A program made the position numbers and the translations under genes. The notes beneath the pieces were generated by a model that was not told the origin of the DNA, searched no databases, and saw nothing but the letters and a program-made list of their open reading frames with translations. Below are positions 41,546 to 50,236 of a DNA stretch of 64,000 nucleotides, piece by piece. The stretch spans positions 6,200,001-6,264,000 of the forward strand of contig NZ_CP108458.1 in the NCBI RefSeq assembly GCF_036242395.1, given 5' to 3'. Origin of the DNA: Kitasatospora sp. NBC_01266 (lineage in GTDB: Bacteria; Actinomycetota; Actinomycetes; Streptomycetales; Streptomycetaceae). Numbering within the stretch: the stretch's first letter is position 1; each line of letters starts with the position of its first letter.

Positions 41546-41668
41546 ATGCCCGTTCTCGAACCCAATCCGCCGGACAGCCGCAAGAAGCTGCTGCTGGTCT
41601 TCGCGGCGATCATCGGAATCATCGTGCTGATCTCGATCGTGGCGACCATCGCCGAGTCGATGGGCTGA
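41546..41668 (+). CDS. 40-residue transporter-associated membrane protein (SGM_5486-like)
   Basis: This very small gene encodes MPVLEPNPPDSRKKLLLV, a single hydrophobic helix of about 20 residues rich in Ile (FAAIIGIIVLISIVATIA) and a short ESMG tail. Such proteins next to CynX-type MFS genes in Streptomyces are known as the SGM_5486 transporter-associated family (from memory). It starts 27 bases after the transporter stop. GAGACT lies 10 bases upstream of the ATG and there is no ribosome site, so a leaderless start is possible. It may modulate the transporter. Confidence 0.75.
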   Translation: MPVLEPNPPDSRKKLLLVFAAIIGIIVLISIVATIAESMG

Positions 41669-41683
41669 GCCCGTTGTCGATGG

Positions 41684-41735
41684 CCGAGCCCCGCGTTGCG
41701 ATGGGTTGCGCCCCGCGTTGACGGGCGGGGCTCGG
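41684..41735 (+). terminator. Hairpin after the small membrane protein gene
   Basis: CCGAGCCCCGC pairs perfectly with GCGGGGCTCGG across a 30-base loop, 15 bases after the stop. The loop contains a second GCCCCGCGTTG copy. It probably ends the MFS transcript. Confidence 0.6.
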
Positions 41736-41787
41736 TGTCGATCGGTCGAGCCCTGAAGCCAGCCGGGTTTTCTGCGAAGCTTTTCCA

Positions 41788-42315
41788 ATGAGCGTCAACG
41801 CATCCCGCAGGATCATCGTGCTCCGACACGCCAAGGCCGACTGGCCGGAGGTGACCGATCACGAGCGCCCGCTCGCCGACCGCGGCCGGCATCAGGCGCC
41901 GGCCGCCGGCCAGTGGCTGGCCGACTCGGGGGTCGACCCCGACTACGTGCTCTGCTCCACCTCCCTGCGCACCCGGGAGACCTGGAAGCTGGCCGCGCAC
42001 GAGCTGCCCAAGCGGGCCCGGAAGACGGTCTTCGACGACCGGATCTACGACGCCACCGCCGGCGAGCTCATCGAGGCGCTCCAGGAGACCCCGGACGAGT
42101 ACGTCGATGTGCTGCTGGTGGGGCACAACCCCGGGGTGCAGAACCTGACCGAGGTGCTGGCCGGGGACGAGAGCATGGGCGACGAGCTGGCCCGGCTGCG
42201 CCAGGGCGGTTTCCCGACGGCCGGGATCGTGGTGCTCACCTTCGAGGGGTCCTGGAAGAACGTCGAGCCGGGCGTGGCCAGGCTGGTCTCGTACTTCGCG
42301 CCGCCGCAGGACTGA
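41788..42315 (+). CDS. SixA-like histidine phosphatase
   Basis: The 175-residue protein of the histidine phosphatase superfamily has the phospho-acceptor motif IIVLRHAKADWPEVTDHERPLADRGR (RHG family as RHA), the CSTSLRTRETW segment with the conserved Arg, and the second catalytic His in LLVGHNPGVQNL. SixA proteins remove phosphate from histidines of phosphorelay domains or PTS proteins, and the short single-domain size fits. The target is not evident. It is convergent with serB through a large hairpin. Confidence 0.88.
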   Translation: MSVNASRRIIVLRHAKADWPEVTDHERPLADRGRHQAPAAGQWLADSGVDPDYVLCSTSLRTRETWKLAAHELPKRARKTVFDDRIYDATAGELIEALQETPDEYVDVLLVGHNPGVQNLTEVLAGDESMGDELARLRQGGFPTAGIVVLTFEGSWKNVEPGVARLVSYFAPPQD

Positions 42316-42330
42316 CACGGTAGGCGCCCC

Positions 42331-42385
42331 GGCACAGGCAGCGGGCCCGGTACGCGGTGTGCGTACCGGGCCCGCTTCCTGTGCC
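42331..42385. terminator. Large bidirectional terminator
   Basis: An inner perfect 16-bp stem (AGCGGGCCCGGTACGC, 42340-42355 with 42361-42376) with a 5-base loop is extended outward by GGCACAGG/CCTGTGCC. It lies between the convergent sixA-like and serB genes and should end both. Confidence 0.9.
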
Positions 42386-42393
42386 TGTGCCGG

Positions 42394-43644
42394 CTACAGC
42401 TCGTACTCCGGCGGCGTCCCGTGCAGCTCGTCGGCCGCCTCCACCTCGTCGCGGGTGATCCCCAGCAGGTAGAGCACGGTGTCCAGGAACGGCACGTTGA
42501 CCGCCGTGTCGGCGGCCTCGCGGACCACCGGCTTGGCGTTGAAGGCCACCCCGAGCCCGGCCGCGTTCAGCATGTCCAGGTCGTTGGCGCCGTCGCCGAT
42601 CGCCACCGTCTGCTCCAGCGGCACCTTGGCCTGCTCGGCGAAGCGGCCCAGCCAGTGGGCCTTGCCGGCCCGGTCGACGATCTCCCCGGTGACCCGCCCG
42701 GTGAACCGGCCGTCCTCGACCTCCAGGGTGTTGGCCGCCGCGAAGTCCAGCCCGAGCAACTCCACCAGGTAGTCGGTGACCTGGGTGAACCCGCCGGAGA
42801 CGATGCCGACCTGGTAGCCCAGGCGCTGCAGCGTGCGGATCAGGGTGCGCGCCCCCGGTGTGAGCCGGACCTCGGTGCGGACCTTCTCCACCACCCCCGC
42901 GTCCAGCCCGGCCAGCAGCTTCACCCGGGCCCGCAGCGACTCGGCGAAGTCCAGCTCGCCGCGCATCGCCGCCGCCGTCACCTCGGCGACCTCGGACTCG
43001 CAGCCCGCGTGGGCCGCGAACAGCTCGATCACCTCGTCCTGGATCAGCGTGGAGTCCACGTCCATCACCACCAGGCGCTTGGCCCGCCGCTCCAGACCCG
43101 CCGAGACCACCGCGATGTCCACCCGCTGCGCGGCCGCCTCCAGCGCGAGAGTGGCCCGCAGCCGCTCGGTGGCCACCCCGGAGACGGCCAGCTCGACGGC
43201 CGTCACCGGGTACTTGGCCAGCCGGAAGACCCGGTCGATGTTGCCGCCCTCGGCGGTCACCTGCCGGGTCAGCGCCGACACGGCGGCCGCGGTGAGCGGA
43301 TGGCCGAGCACCGTGACGTGCGAACGGCCCTCGGCGCGCGGCCGGTTGTCACCGGTGCCGGAGATGATCTCGGCCTGGAGTCTCAGGTCCTCGGCCCAGC
43401 GGTGCACGGTGGAGCGCAGCGCGCCCTCGGCCCCCAGCGCCCCGTCGGCCGGCGGGGTGACCAGAGCACAGAGCGTTATCCGGCCACGGGTGACCACCTG
43501 CTCGATGTCGATCACGTCGACGTCGAAGGCGGCCAGCGTGGCGAAGAGTCCGGTGGTGATGCCCGGGCGGTCCTTGCCGAACACCTTGACCAGCAGCGTG
43601 CGCTCGTCGTTCACGGACCGGGGCTGCGAGGGAGTGCTGTTCAT
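42394..43644 (-). CDS. serB: Phosphoserine phosphatase with N-terminal ACT domains
   Basis: SerB makes serine from phosphoserine. The 416-residue protein has a regulatory ACT-like region at 15-180 (TLLVKVFGKDRPGITTGLFATLA and SHVTVLGHPLTAAAVSAL) and a HAD domain from about 200: VVMDVDSTLIQDEVIEL (nucleophile and acid/base Asp), IVSGGFTQVTDYL, and KVPLEQTVAIGDGANDLDMLNAAGLGVAFNAKP. This two-part form is usual in actinobacteria and mycobacterial SerB2, where ACT binds serine for feedback. TAGCGT stands 10 bases before the ATG, suggesting a 3-base leader. Confidence 0.93.
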   Translation of the reverse strand: MNSTPSQPRSVNDERTLLVKVFGKDRPGITTGLFATLAAFDVDVIDIEQVVTRGRITLCALVTPPADGALGAEGALRSTVHRWAEDLRLQAEIISGTGDNRPRAEGRSHVTVLGHPLTAAAVSALTRQVTAEGGNIDRVFRLAKYPVTAVELAVSGVATERLRATLALEAAAQRVDIAVVSAGLERRAKRLVVMDVDSTLIQDEVIELFAAHAGCESEVAEVTAAAMRGELDFAESLRARVKLLAGLDAGVVEKVRTEVRLTPGARTLIRTLQRLGYQVGIVSGGFTQVTDYLVELLGLDFAAANTLEVEDGRFTGRVTGEIVDRAGKAHWLGRFAEQAKVPLEQTVAIGDGANDLDMLNAAGLGVAFNAKPVVREAADTAVNVPFLDTVLYLLGITRDEVEAADELHGTPPEYEL

Positions 43645-43980
43645 GGTGCTGCCCACGCTACCTGGCCCGACCTGGCGCATTCGGTCGCGTCCGTCCTCTG
43701 GACGTCCGCTGTTCATCGCCGGTTCGCCACTCGAAACGCCGTCGAAACACCGCTGGAACCGCCGCGCCGGCCGCCGTCCGAGCCGCCGCCCGATCGGGCC
43801 GGGCGCGGCCGCTGTCACGGTGGCGGCGTGGGATGGTTGCCGCCAGGTCACAGTCGGAGGGGTTGGCTTTTCGCCATCATGGCCGAGCTGGAATGATTAC
43901 CCCCCGTCAGACGCGATATTCCTCACTCCCCGTCTGCGGGGAAGCCATCGGGGGACCGAGAGAGCGGGGCAGGCGGAACA
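43645..43980 (+). promoter_or_regulatory. Divergent region between serB and the FHA-ABC gene
   Basis: This 336-bp gap has no credible gene. It contains TCCCCG-TCTG-CGGGGA (43927-43942), a small hairpin 38 bases before the FHA-ABC start, and an AT-richer stretch at 43868-43930. The serB promoter box TAGCGT lies at its left edge. Confidence 0.45.
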
Positions 43981-46668
43981 GTGCCGCAACTCGTACTAGA
44001 GATCAACGGCCAGCAGCGGACCCTGGAACCGGGGCAGGCTTACACCATCGGGCGCGACCCGCAGTCGGACTTCCCGTTCGACGACGCCAGGGTCTCCTGG
44101 CGGCACGCCACCATCTCGTTCAACGGCGCTGCCTGGCAGTTGGAGGACCACGGCAGCACCAACGGCACCTACCTCGGTGGTGGCCGCACCCTGCACGCGC
44201 AGCTTCTGCCCGGCACGGTGCTGAACCTGGGCAACGCCGAGAACGGGCCGCGCCTGGTCTTCTCGGCGCCGGCCGCCGCGCCGGTCACCGTGCCCGCGCA
44301 GGCCGCACCGGTGCAGGCCGCGCCGGTCGCCGCCATGCAGCCCGGCCCGGCGGTGGCCTGGCACGAGGCCGAGACCAACCGGCACGCGCCCGCGCCGCAG
44401 GCGCCGTTCCAGCAGCAGACGCCGTTTCAGCAGCAGGCCCCGTACCAGCCGCAGCCCGTCTATCCGCAGCAGGTTCAGCAGCCGTTCCCGCAGCAGCAGG
44501 GCCAGCCCTACCCGCCGCAGCCGTTCCCGCAGCAGATGCAGCCGCAGCAGGCTCAGCAGCCCTACCCCCAGCAGGGCGCGGTACCGCAGCAGACGCCCCA
44601 TCAGTCGGCACCCGCCCCGCAGCCGTTCGCACCGCAGCAGGGCCAGGGCACCGGCGAGCGCAACCCCACGATGATCCGCAACCTCACCGCGGGTATGCGC
44701 ACCATCCGGATCGGCCGCGCGCTCGACAACGACATCGTCGTCTCCGACCTCCAGGTCTCGCGCCACCACGCGGAGCTGCGCCAGCTGCCCGACGGCCGCT
44801 ACGAGATCGTCGACCTCGGTTCGCACAACGGGATCTTCGTCAACGGCATCCCGGCGCAGCGTCAGCTGCTCGGCCCGCAGGACCGCCTGACGGTCGGCCA
44901 CTCCTCCTTCCAGCTGGTCGGCGACCAGCTGCAGGAGTTCATCGACAACGGCCCGGTCTCCTTCTCCGCCCACCACCTGACCGTCGAGGTCGAGCACAAG
45001 GGCGCCAAGAAGGTGCTGCTCAACGACGTCAGCTTCGGCGTGCCGGAGAAGTCGCTGATCGCGGTGATCGGCCCGTCCGGCTCCGGCAAGTCCACCCTGC
45101 TGCGCGCGCTCACCGGCTACCGTCCGGCCGACCGCGGCGAGGTGCTCTACGACGGCCGCAACCTCTACAAGCAGTTCGCCGAGCTGCGCCAGCGCATCGG
45201 CCTGGTGCCGCAGTCGGAGATCCTGCACAAGGAACTGACCGTCCGCACCGGCCTGAAGTACGCGGCCCGGCTGCGCTTCCCCGGCGACACCGAGGCCGCC
45301 GAGCGCGACCGCCGGATCGACGAGGTGCTCTACGAGCTGCGGCTGGACAAGCGCGCCGACAACCGGATCACCGCGCTCTCCGGCGGTCAGCAGAAGCGGG
45401 TGTCGGTCGCCCTCGAACTGCTCACCAAGCCCTCGCTGATCTTCCTGGACGAGCCCACCTCGGGCCTGGACCCGGGCATGGACCGCGAGGTCATGCAGAT
45501 GCTGCGGGGCCTGGCCGACGACGGCCGGACCATCCTGGTGGTCACCCACTCGGTGGCCGAACTCGCGCTCTGCGACCGGCTGCTGGTGATGGCCCCCGGT
45601 GGTTCGGTGGCGTACTTCGGCCCGCCGGACGAGGCGCTGCACTTCTTCGGCTACGAGACCTGGGCGGACGTCTTCCAGGCCTTCGAGAACTACCCCGACC
45701 ACGACTGGGCCGGCCGCTACCGCGGATCGGTGCACTTCCAGCAGTACTCGGCCGACGTGGCCGCGGTCTCGGTGCAGCAGGCTCCGGTCAACCACACGCC
45801 GATCCAGCCGACCAAGCAGCAGAGTTGGGGCTCCCAGCTGTGGACGCTGATCCGCCGCTACCTGTCGGTGATCGCCTCCGACCGCGGCTTCCTGGCGCTG
45901 TCGGTGCTGCTGCCCGCGGTGCTCGGGGTGGTCTCCATCGTGGTCCCGGCCACCCACGGCCTGCAACCCAACCCCGCGGGCGGTTCCAACAACGCGGCCG
46001 GCACCATCATGCTGGTGCTCGCGATCGGTGCCTGCTTCTCCGGGGCGGCCAACTCGGTCCGTGAGTTGATCAAGGAACGGGCGATCTACGAACGAGAACG
46101 CGCCACCGGCCTGTCCCGGTCCGCGTACCTGATGTCGAAGATCATCGTGCTCGGCATCTTCAGCGTGCTGCAGGGCGCGATCATCGCGGGCGTCGGCTTC
46201 TCCACCCGCGCGCTGCCCGCGCACGGCCTGATCTTCAGCAACGCGCCGGCGGTCGAGATGGCGATCGGCATCATCCTGCTGAGCTTCGCCTCGATGATGT
46301 TCGGCCTGGTCATCTCGGCCCTGGTGAAGACCGCCGAGAAGACCATGCCGCTGCTGGTGATGTTCGCCATCGTCCAGGTGGTCTTCACCGGCTGCCTCTT
46401 CCAGCTCTTCGACAAGGCCGGTCTCGCCCAGTTCGCCTGGCTGATGCCGGCCCGCTGGGGCGTCGCGGTGGTCGGCACCACGCTGGACCTCGGTCACCTG
46501 ATGGTGCTCGACCCCACGCACATGAACGAGCACGACGGCCTGTGGAAGCACAGCGCGCTGCAGTGGTCGATCGACTCGATCATGCTGGTGCTGATCTCCA
46601 CCGCGCTGGCCTTCCTGGTGCTGCGGCTGCTGCGCCGGCACGAGCCGGAGGTCATGCAGAAGGGCTGA
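43981..46668 (+). CDS. FHA-FHA-ABC transporter (Rv1747-like)
   Basis: The 895-residue protein has two forkhead-associated domains, an ABC ATPase and an ABC-2 membrane domain in one chain. FHA1 (about 1-95) contains YTIGRDPQSDFPFDDARVSW; a Pro/Gln-rich linker (about 100-220) follows; FHA2 (about 230-320) has RIGRALDNDIVVSDLQVSRHHAEL. The ABCG-like ATPase carries GPSGSGKSTLL (about 363), LSGGQQKRVSVALELL and LIFLDEPTSGLD. Six membrane helices fill 635-890. FHA domains bind phosphothreonine, so control by Ser/Thr kinases is expected, as for mycobacterial Rv1747, which supports export of cell-wall lipids. The substrate here is unknown. Start is a GTG. Confidence 0.9.
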   Translation: MPQLVLEINGQQRTLEPGQAYTIGRDPQSDFPFDDARVSWRHATISFNGAAWQLEDHGSTNGTYLGGGRTLHAQLLPGTVLNLGNAENGPRLVFSAPAAAPVTVPAQAAPVQAAPVAAMQPGPAVAWHEAETNRHAPAPQAPFQQQTPFQQQAPYQPQPVYPQQVQQPFPQQQGQPYPPQPFPQQMQPQQAQQPYPQQGAVPQQTPHQSAPAPQPFAPQQGQGTGERNPTMIRNLTAGMRTIRIGRALDNDIVVSDLQVSRHHAELRQLPDGRYEIVDLGSHNGIFVNGIPAQRQLLGPQDRLTVGHSSFQLVGDQLQEFIDNGPVSFSAHHLTVEVEHKGAKKVLLNDVSFGVPEKSLIAVIGPSGSGKSTLLRALTGYRPADRGEVLYDGRNLYKQFAELRQRIGLVPQSEILHKELTVRTGLKYAARLRFPGDTEAAERDRRIDEVLYELRLDKRADNRITALSGGQQKRVSVALELLTKPSLIFLDEPTSGLDPGMDREVMQMLRGLADDGRTILVVTHSVAELALCDRLLVMAPGGSVAYFGPPDEALHFFGYETWADVFQAFENYPDHDWAGRYRGSVHFQQYSADVAAVSVQQAPVNHTPIQPTKQQSWGSQLWTLIRRYLSVIASDRGFLALSVLLPAVLGVVSIVVPATHGLQPNPAGGSNNAAGTIMLVLAIGACFSGAANSVRELIKERAIYERERATGLSRSAYLMSKIIVLGIFSVLQGAIIAGVGFSTRALPAHGLIFSNAPAVEMAIGIILLSFASMMFGLVISALVKTAEKTMPLLVMFAIVQVVFTGCLFQLFDKAGLAQFAWLMPARWGVAVVGTTLDLGHLMVLDPTHMNEHDGLWKHSALQWSIDSIMLVLISTALAFLVLRLLRRHEPEVMQKG

Positions 46669-46712
46669 CGGTTCTTCATCGCCGGTCCACCTCCGGTCCA
46701 TCGCAGGTCAGG

Positions 46713-46744
46713 CGGGCGGTTCCCCCGATTGGGGGAGCCGCCCG
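46713..46744 (+). terminator. Terminator after the FHA-ABC gene
   Basis: A 14-bp stem (CGGGCGGTTCCCCC with one G-U pair) closes on GATT and is followed by GTTTGC. It lies immediately before the operator palindrome of the next gene. Confidence 0.8.
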
Positions 46745-46749
46745 TTTGC

Positions 46750-46769
46750 ATATCTCATCCATGAGATAT
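46750..46769 (+). promoter_or_regulatory. Perfect 9-2-9 palindrome over the HTH-MurA promoter
   Basis: ATATCTCAT-CC-ATGAGATAT is an exact inverted repeat. TATCGT (46767-46772) is 7 bases before the ATG at 46780 and is a likely leaderless -10 box, overlapped by the right arm. The site is AT-rich in a GC-rich region. The HTH domain of the encoded protein is the obvious candidate to bind it. Confidence 0.7.
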
Positions 46770-46779
46770 CGTCTCGGCC

Positions 46780-48309
46780 ATGGCAGATGACTACCTCTCG
46801 CGCATCGGCAAGCTCATCCGTGACGCCCGCAAGCACCGTGGCTGGACGCAGGCAGAGCTGGGGACGGCTCTCGGCACCAGCCAGAGCGCGGTCAACCGGA
46901 TCGAGAACGGCGGACAGAACATCAGCCTTGAGATGATCGCCCGGATCAGCGAGGCGCTGGACAGCGAGATCGTCTCTCTCGGCTACGCCGGCCCGATGCA
47001 CCTGCGGGTGGTCGGCGGGCGCCGCCTGTCGGGCAGCATCGACGTCAAGACCAGCAAGAACGCCTGCGTCGCGCTGCTCTGCGCCTCGCTGCTCACCACC
47101 GGCCGCACCACGCTGCGCCGGGTGGCCCGGATCGAGGAGGTCTACCGCCTGCTCGAGGTGCTGAACAGCATCGGCGTCCGGACCCGCTGGATCAACGACG
47201 GCGCCGACCTGGAGATCACCCCGCCGGCCGCGCTGGACCTGGCCGCGATGGACCAGGCCGCCGCCCGCCGCACCCGTTCGATCATCATGTTCCTCGGCCC
47301 GCTGATGCACCGGGTGGACCGCTTCAAGCTGCCCTACGCCGGCGGCTGCGACCTCGGCACCCGCACCGTCGAGCCGCACATGGCCGCGCTGCGCCGGTTC
47401 GGCCTGGAGGTCACCGCCACCACCGGCATCTACCACGCCGAGGTCGACCGCTCGGTCAGCCCCGACCGCCCGATCGTGCTGACCGAGCGCGGCGACACGG
47501 TGACCGAGAACGCGCTGCTGGCCGCCGCCCGGCACGACGGCGTCTCGGTGATCCGCAACGCCAGCCCCAACTACATGGTCCAGGACCTCTGCTTCTTCCT
47601 GGAGCGGCTCGGCGTCCGGATCGAGGGCATCGGCACCACCACCCTCACCGTGCACGGCAAGCCCGTCATCGACTGCGACGTCGACTACGCGCCGTCCGAG
47701 GACCCGGTGGAGGCGATGAGCCTGCTGGCCGCCGCCGTGGTCACCGAGTCCGAGCTGACGGTCCGCCGGGCGCCGGTGGAGTTCCTGGAGATCGAGCTCG
47801 CGGTGCTGGAGGAGATGGGTCTGGACTACGACCGCAGCCCCGAGTACTTCGCCGACAACGGCCGCACCCGGCTGGTCGACCTGACGGTCCGCCCGTCCAA
47901 GCTGCACGCGCCGATCGACAAGATCCACCCGATGCCGTTCCCCGGCATCAACATCGACAACGTCCCGTTCTTCGCGGCCATCGCCGCCACCGCGCAGGGC
48001 TCCACGCTGATCCACGACTGGGTCTACGACAACCGGGCCATCTACCTGACCGAGCTGACCCGGCTGGGCGCCAACGTCCAGCTGATGGACCCGCACCGGG
48101 TGCTGGTCGAGGGCCCCACCCGCTGGCGCGCCGCCGAGATGATGTGCCCGCCCGCGCTGCGTCCGGCGGTGGTGGTGCTGCTGGCGATGCTGGCGGCCGA
48201 GGGCACCTCGGTGCTGCGCAACGTGTACGTGATCAACCGGGGTTACGAGGACCTGGCGGACCGGCTGAACTCGATCGGGGCGCAGATCGAGACGTTCCGC
48301 GACATCTGA
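46780..48309 (+). CDS. XRE-type HTH domain fused to MurA-like enolpyruvyl transferase
   Basis: The 509-residue protein starts with a complete XRE helix-turn-helix (about 7-65, WTQAELGTALGTSQSAVNRIENGGQNISLEM) and continues as an EPSP-synthase/MurA fold from residue 73. MurA motifs are intact: KTSKNACVALL with the invariant Lys93-Asn94, the catalytic Cys190 in YAGGCDLGTRTVEPH, PFPGINIDNVPFFAAIAAT, and the final INRGYEDLADRLNSIGAQIE. MurA adds enolpyruvate to UDP-GlcNAc, the first committed step of peptidoglycan synthesis. The HTH could let the enzyme sense substrate and regulate its own gene. It is probably leaderless. Confidence 0.87.
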   Translation: MADDYLSRIGKLIRDARKHRGWTQAELGTALGTSQSAVNRIENGGQNISLEMIARISEALDSEIVSLGYAGPMHLRVVGGRRLSGSIDVKTSKNACVALLCASLLTTGRTTLRRVARIEEVYRLLEVLNSIGVRTRWINDGADLEITPPAALDLAAMDQAAARRTRSIIMFLGPLMHRVDRFKLPYAGGCDLGTRTVEPHMAALRRFGLEVTATTGIYHAEVDRSVSPDRPIVLTERGDTVTENALLAAARHDGVSVIRNASPNYMVQDLCFFLERLGVRIEGIGTTTLTVHGKPVIDCDVDYAPSEDPVEAMSLLAAAVVTESELTVRRAPVEFLEIELAVLEEMGLDYDRSPEYFADNGRTRLVDLTVRPSKLHAPIDKIHPMPFPGINIDNVPFFAAIAATAQGSTLIHDWVYDNRAIYLTELTRLGANVQLMDPHRVLVEGPTRWRAAEMMCPPALRPAVVVLLAMLAAEGTSVLRNVYVINRGYEDLADRLNSIGAQIETFRDI

Positions 48310-48429
48310 CCGGCGCTGCCGGTGGGCGGGTGGCCCGGACGAACGCCGCTGGCGATCGTCCGGGCCACTGCCGTTGGCGCGCGGAAAATCGCGCGGCGGC
48401 GCAGGCCAGAGGCCCTACGCTTGCCCAGC

Positions 48430-48474
48430 ATGGCGGCCAGGGCAGCCGGATCCCGCCCCGCGCCCGCCGGCTGA
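48430..48474 (+). CDS. Possible 14-codon upstream ORF before proS
   Basis: ATG at 48430 lies 8 bases after TACGCT (48416-48421), so the proS transcript may begin here. The ORF would give MAARAAGSRPAPAG, which contains two proline codons. It could be an attenuating leader for the prolyl-tRNA synthetase gene or only a chance ORF in the leader. Confidence 0.3.
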   Translation: MAARAAGSRPAPAG

Positions 48475-48517
48475 CGCTCCCGCCCGCAGTCCACCCCCCT
48501 CGAGAAGGTCACTGCTC

Positions 48518-50236
48518 ATGCGCTGGTCCCAGATGCACATCCCCACCCTCCGCGAGACCCCCGCCGACGCCGACGCGCCGAGCCACCGCCTGCTGCTGCG
48601 CGCCGGGTACGTCAAGCAGCTGATGGCGGGTCACTACTCGCTGCTGCCGCTCGCGGTGCGGGTGCGGGCCAAGGTGATCCGGATCATCCGCGAGGAGATG
48701 GACGCGATCGGCGCGCAGGAGTTCCTGCTGCCGACCATGCACCCGGCGGAGGTCTGGCAGCGCAGCGGGCGCTGGGCGACCATGGGCGAGGAGATGTTCC
48801 GCCTGAAGGACCGCAAGGGCGCCGACCTGGCCCTCGGCATGACGCACGAGGAGATCTTCTCCACGCTCGCCGCCGACCTCAGCTCCTACCGCCAACTGCC
48901 CCAGATCTGGTACCAGTTCCAGACCAAGTTCCGCGACGAGCCGCGCCCCAAGGCCGGCCTGATGCGGACCCGCGAGTTCACCATGAAGGACGCCTACTCC
49001 TTCGACCTCGCGAGTCAGGGCCTGGACACCGCCTTCGACCGCCAACGTGCCGCCTACCTGCGGATCTTCGCCCGACTCGGCATCCCCGCGATCCCGGTCG
49101 AGGCCTCCAGCGGCACCATGGGCGGATCGACCTCGACGGAGTTCATGTGCCCGGCGGAGGTGGGCGAGGACTTCGTCGTCCACTGTCCCGAATGCGGGTA
49201 CGCGGCGAACGTCGAGAAGGCGACTTCTCGACTGTCGGTGGTGGCGGACGGCTCGGGCGCGGCGGAGCCCGAGCGCTTCGACACCCCTGGCGTGCGGACC
49301 ATCGAGGACCTGGCGACGGGTTTCGGTGCGGCGGCGGAGCGCCAGGTCAAGACGCTGGTGTACCTGCTGGACGAGCGGCTCACGCTGGTGCTGCTGCGCG
49401 GCGACCACGCGCTGGCCGAGCAGAAGCTGATCGACGCGACCGGCGCGAACGCGGTGCGGCCGGCGCGGGCGGAGGAGATCCAGGCGGCGCTCGGCGCGCT
49501 GCCCGGGAGCCTCGGCGCTGTGGGTCTCTCCTCCTCGCTGCCGGTGCTCGCCGACGAGGCGCTGCGCGGGCGGCGGGCGATGTTCACGGGTGCGAACGTC
49601 GACGGTGTGCACCTGCGGGGCGTGGAGGTCGAGCGGGACATCGCGGTCGGGCAGTGGGCCGACCTGCGCGAGGTGGCTGCCGGCGAACCCTGTGTCTCGT
49701 GCGGTTCGGCCTTGCAGGTGCAGAAGGCGATCGAGATCGGCCACATCTTCAAGCTCGGCTACAAGTACAGCGAGGCGTTCGGCCTGACCGTCCAGGACGC
49801 GGCCGGCGCCCCCGTCAACCTCATCATGGGCAGCTACGGCATCGGCGTGGAGCGCGCGATGGCCGCCGCGATCGAGTGCCACCACGACGAGAAGGGCATC
49901 GTCTGGCCGCTCTCGATCGCCCCGTTCGCGGTGGCGGTGGTGATCGCCCAGCCCAAGGACGAGCAGACGGCCAAGGCGGGCGAGGAGATCTACCGGGAAC
50001 TGCTCGCCGCCGGCGTCGAGGTGATCGTGGACGACCGCGACGAGCGGCTCGGCGTGAAGTTCGCCGACGTCGAGCTGGTCGGCATCCCGCTGCGGGTGAC
50101 GGTCGGCAAGCGCGGACTCGCCGAGGGCGTCGTGGAGTTGACCTCCCGGGCGACGGGGGAGACGGAGCGGGTGCCGCTGGACGAGATCGCGGAGCGGGTG
50201 CGGAAGGCGATGGCAGCTGGCAGCGACGGGAGTTGA
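48518..50236 (+). CDS. proS: Prolyl-tRNA synthetase (bacterial class IIa with editing insert)
   Basis: The enzyme joins proline to tRNA-Pro. The 572-residue protein contains motif 1 (REEMDAIGAQEFLLPTMHP), motif 2 (WYQFQTKFRDEPRPKAGLMRTREFTMKDAYSF), the INS editing domain (about 225-380, with GDHALAEQKL), motif 3 (GSYGIGVERAMAAAIE) and the anticodon-binding domain (VVIAQPKDEQTAKAGEEIYREL). A CPECG and CVSCG pair bounds the insert. GAGAAGG precedes the ATG at about 9 bases. Its N-terminus MRWSQMHIPTLRETPADAD differs from what I recall of the usual Streptomyces ProS, so it may be a second copy. Confidence 0.93.
   Translation: MRWSQMHIPTLRETPADADAPSHRLLLRAGYVKQLMAGHYSLLPLAVRVRAKVIRIIREEMDAIGAQEFLLPTMHPAEVWQRSGRWATMGEEMFRLKDRKGADLALGMTHEEIFSTLAADLSSYRQLPQIWYQFQTKFRDEPRPKAGLMRTREFTMKDAYSFDLASQGLDTAFDRQRAAYLRIFARLGIPAIPVEASSGTMGGSTSTEFMCPAEVGEDFVVHCPECGYAANVEKATSRLSVVADGSGAAEPERFDTPGVRTIEDLATGFGAAAERQVKTLVYLLDERLTLVLLRGDHALAEQKLIDATGANAVRPARAEEIQAALGALPGSLGAVGLSSSLPVLADEALRGRRAMFTGANVDGVHLRGVEVERDIAVGQWADLREVAAGEPCVSCGSALQVQKAIEIGHIFKLGYKYSEAFGLTVQDAAGAPVNLIMGSYGIGVERAMAAAIECHHDEKGIVWPLSIAPFAVAVVIAQPKDEQTAKAGEEIYRELLAAGVEVIVDDRDERLGVKFADVELVGIPLRVTVGKRGLAEGVVELTSRATGETERVPLDEIAERVRKAMAAGSDGS

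Noticed and set aside
48310..48517. T-box riboswitch upstream of proS
   Set aside because: I could not find a T-box sequence or a specifier loop; only a short possible ORF is present.
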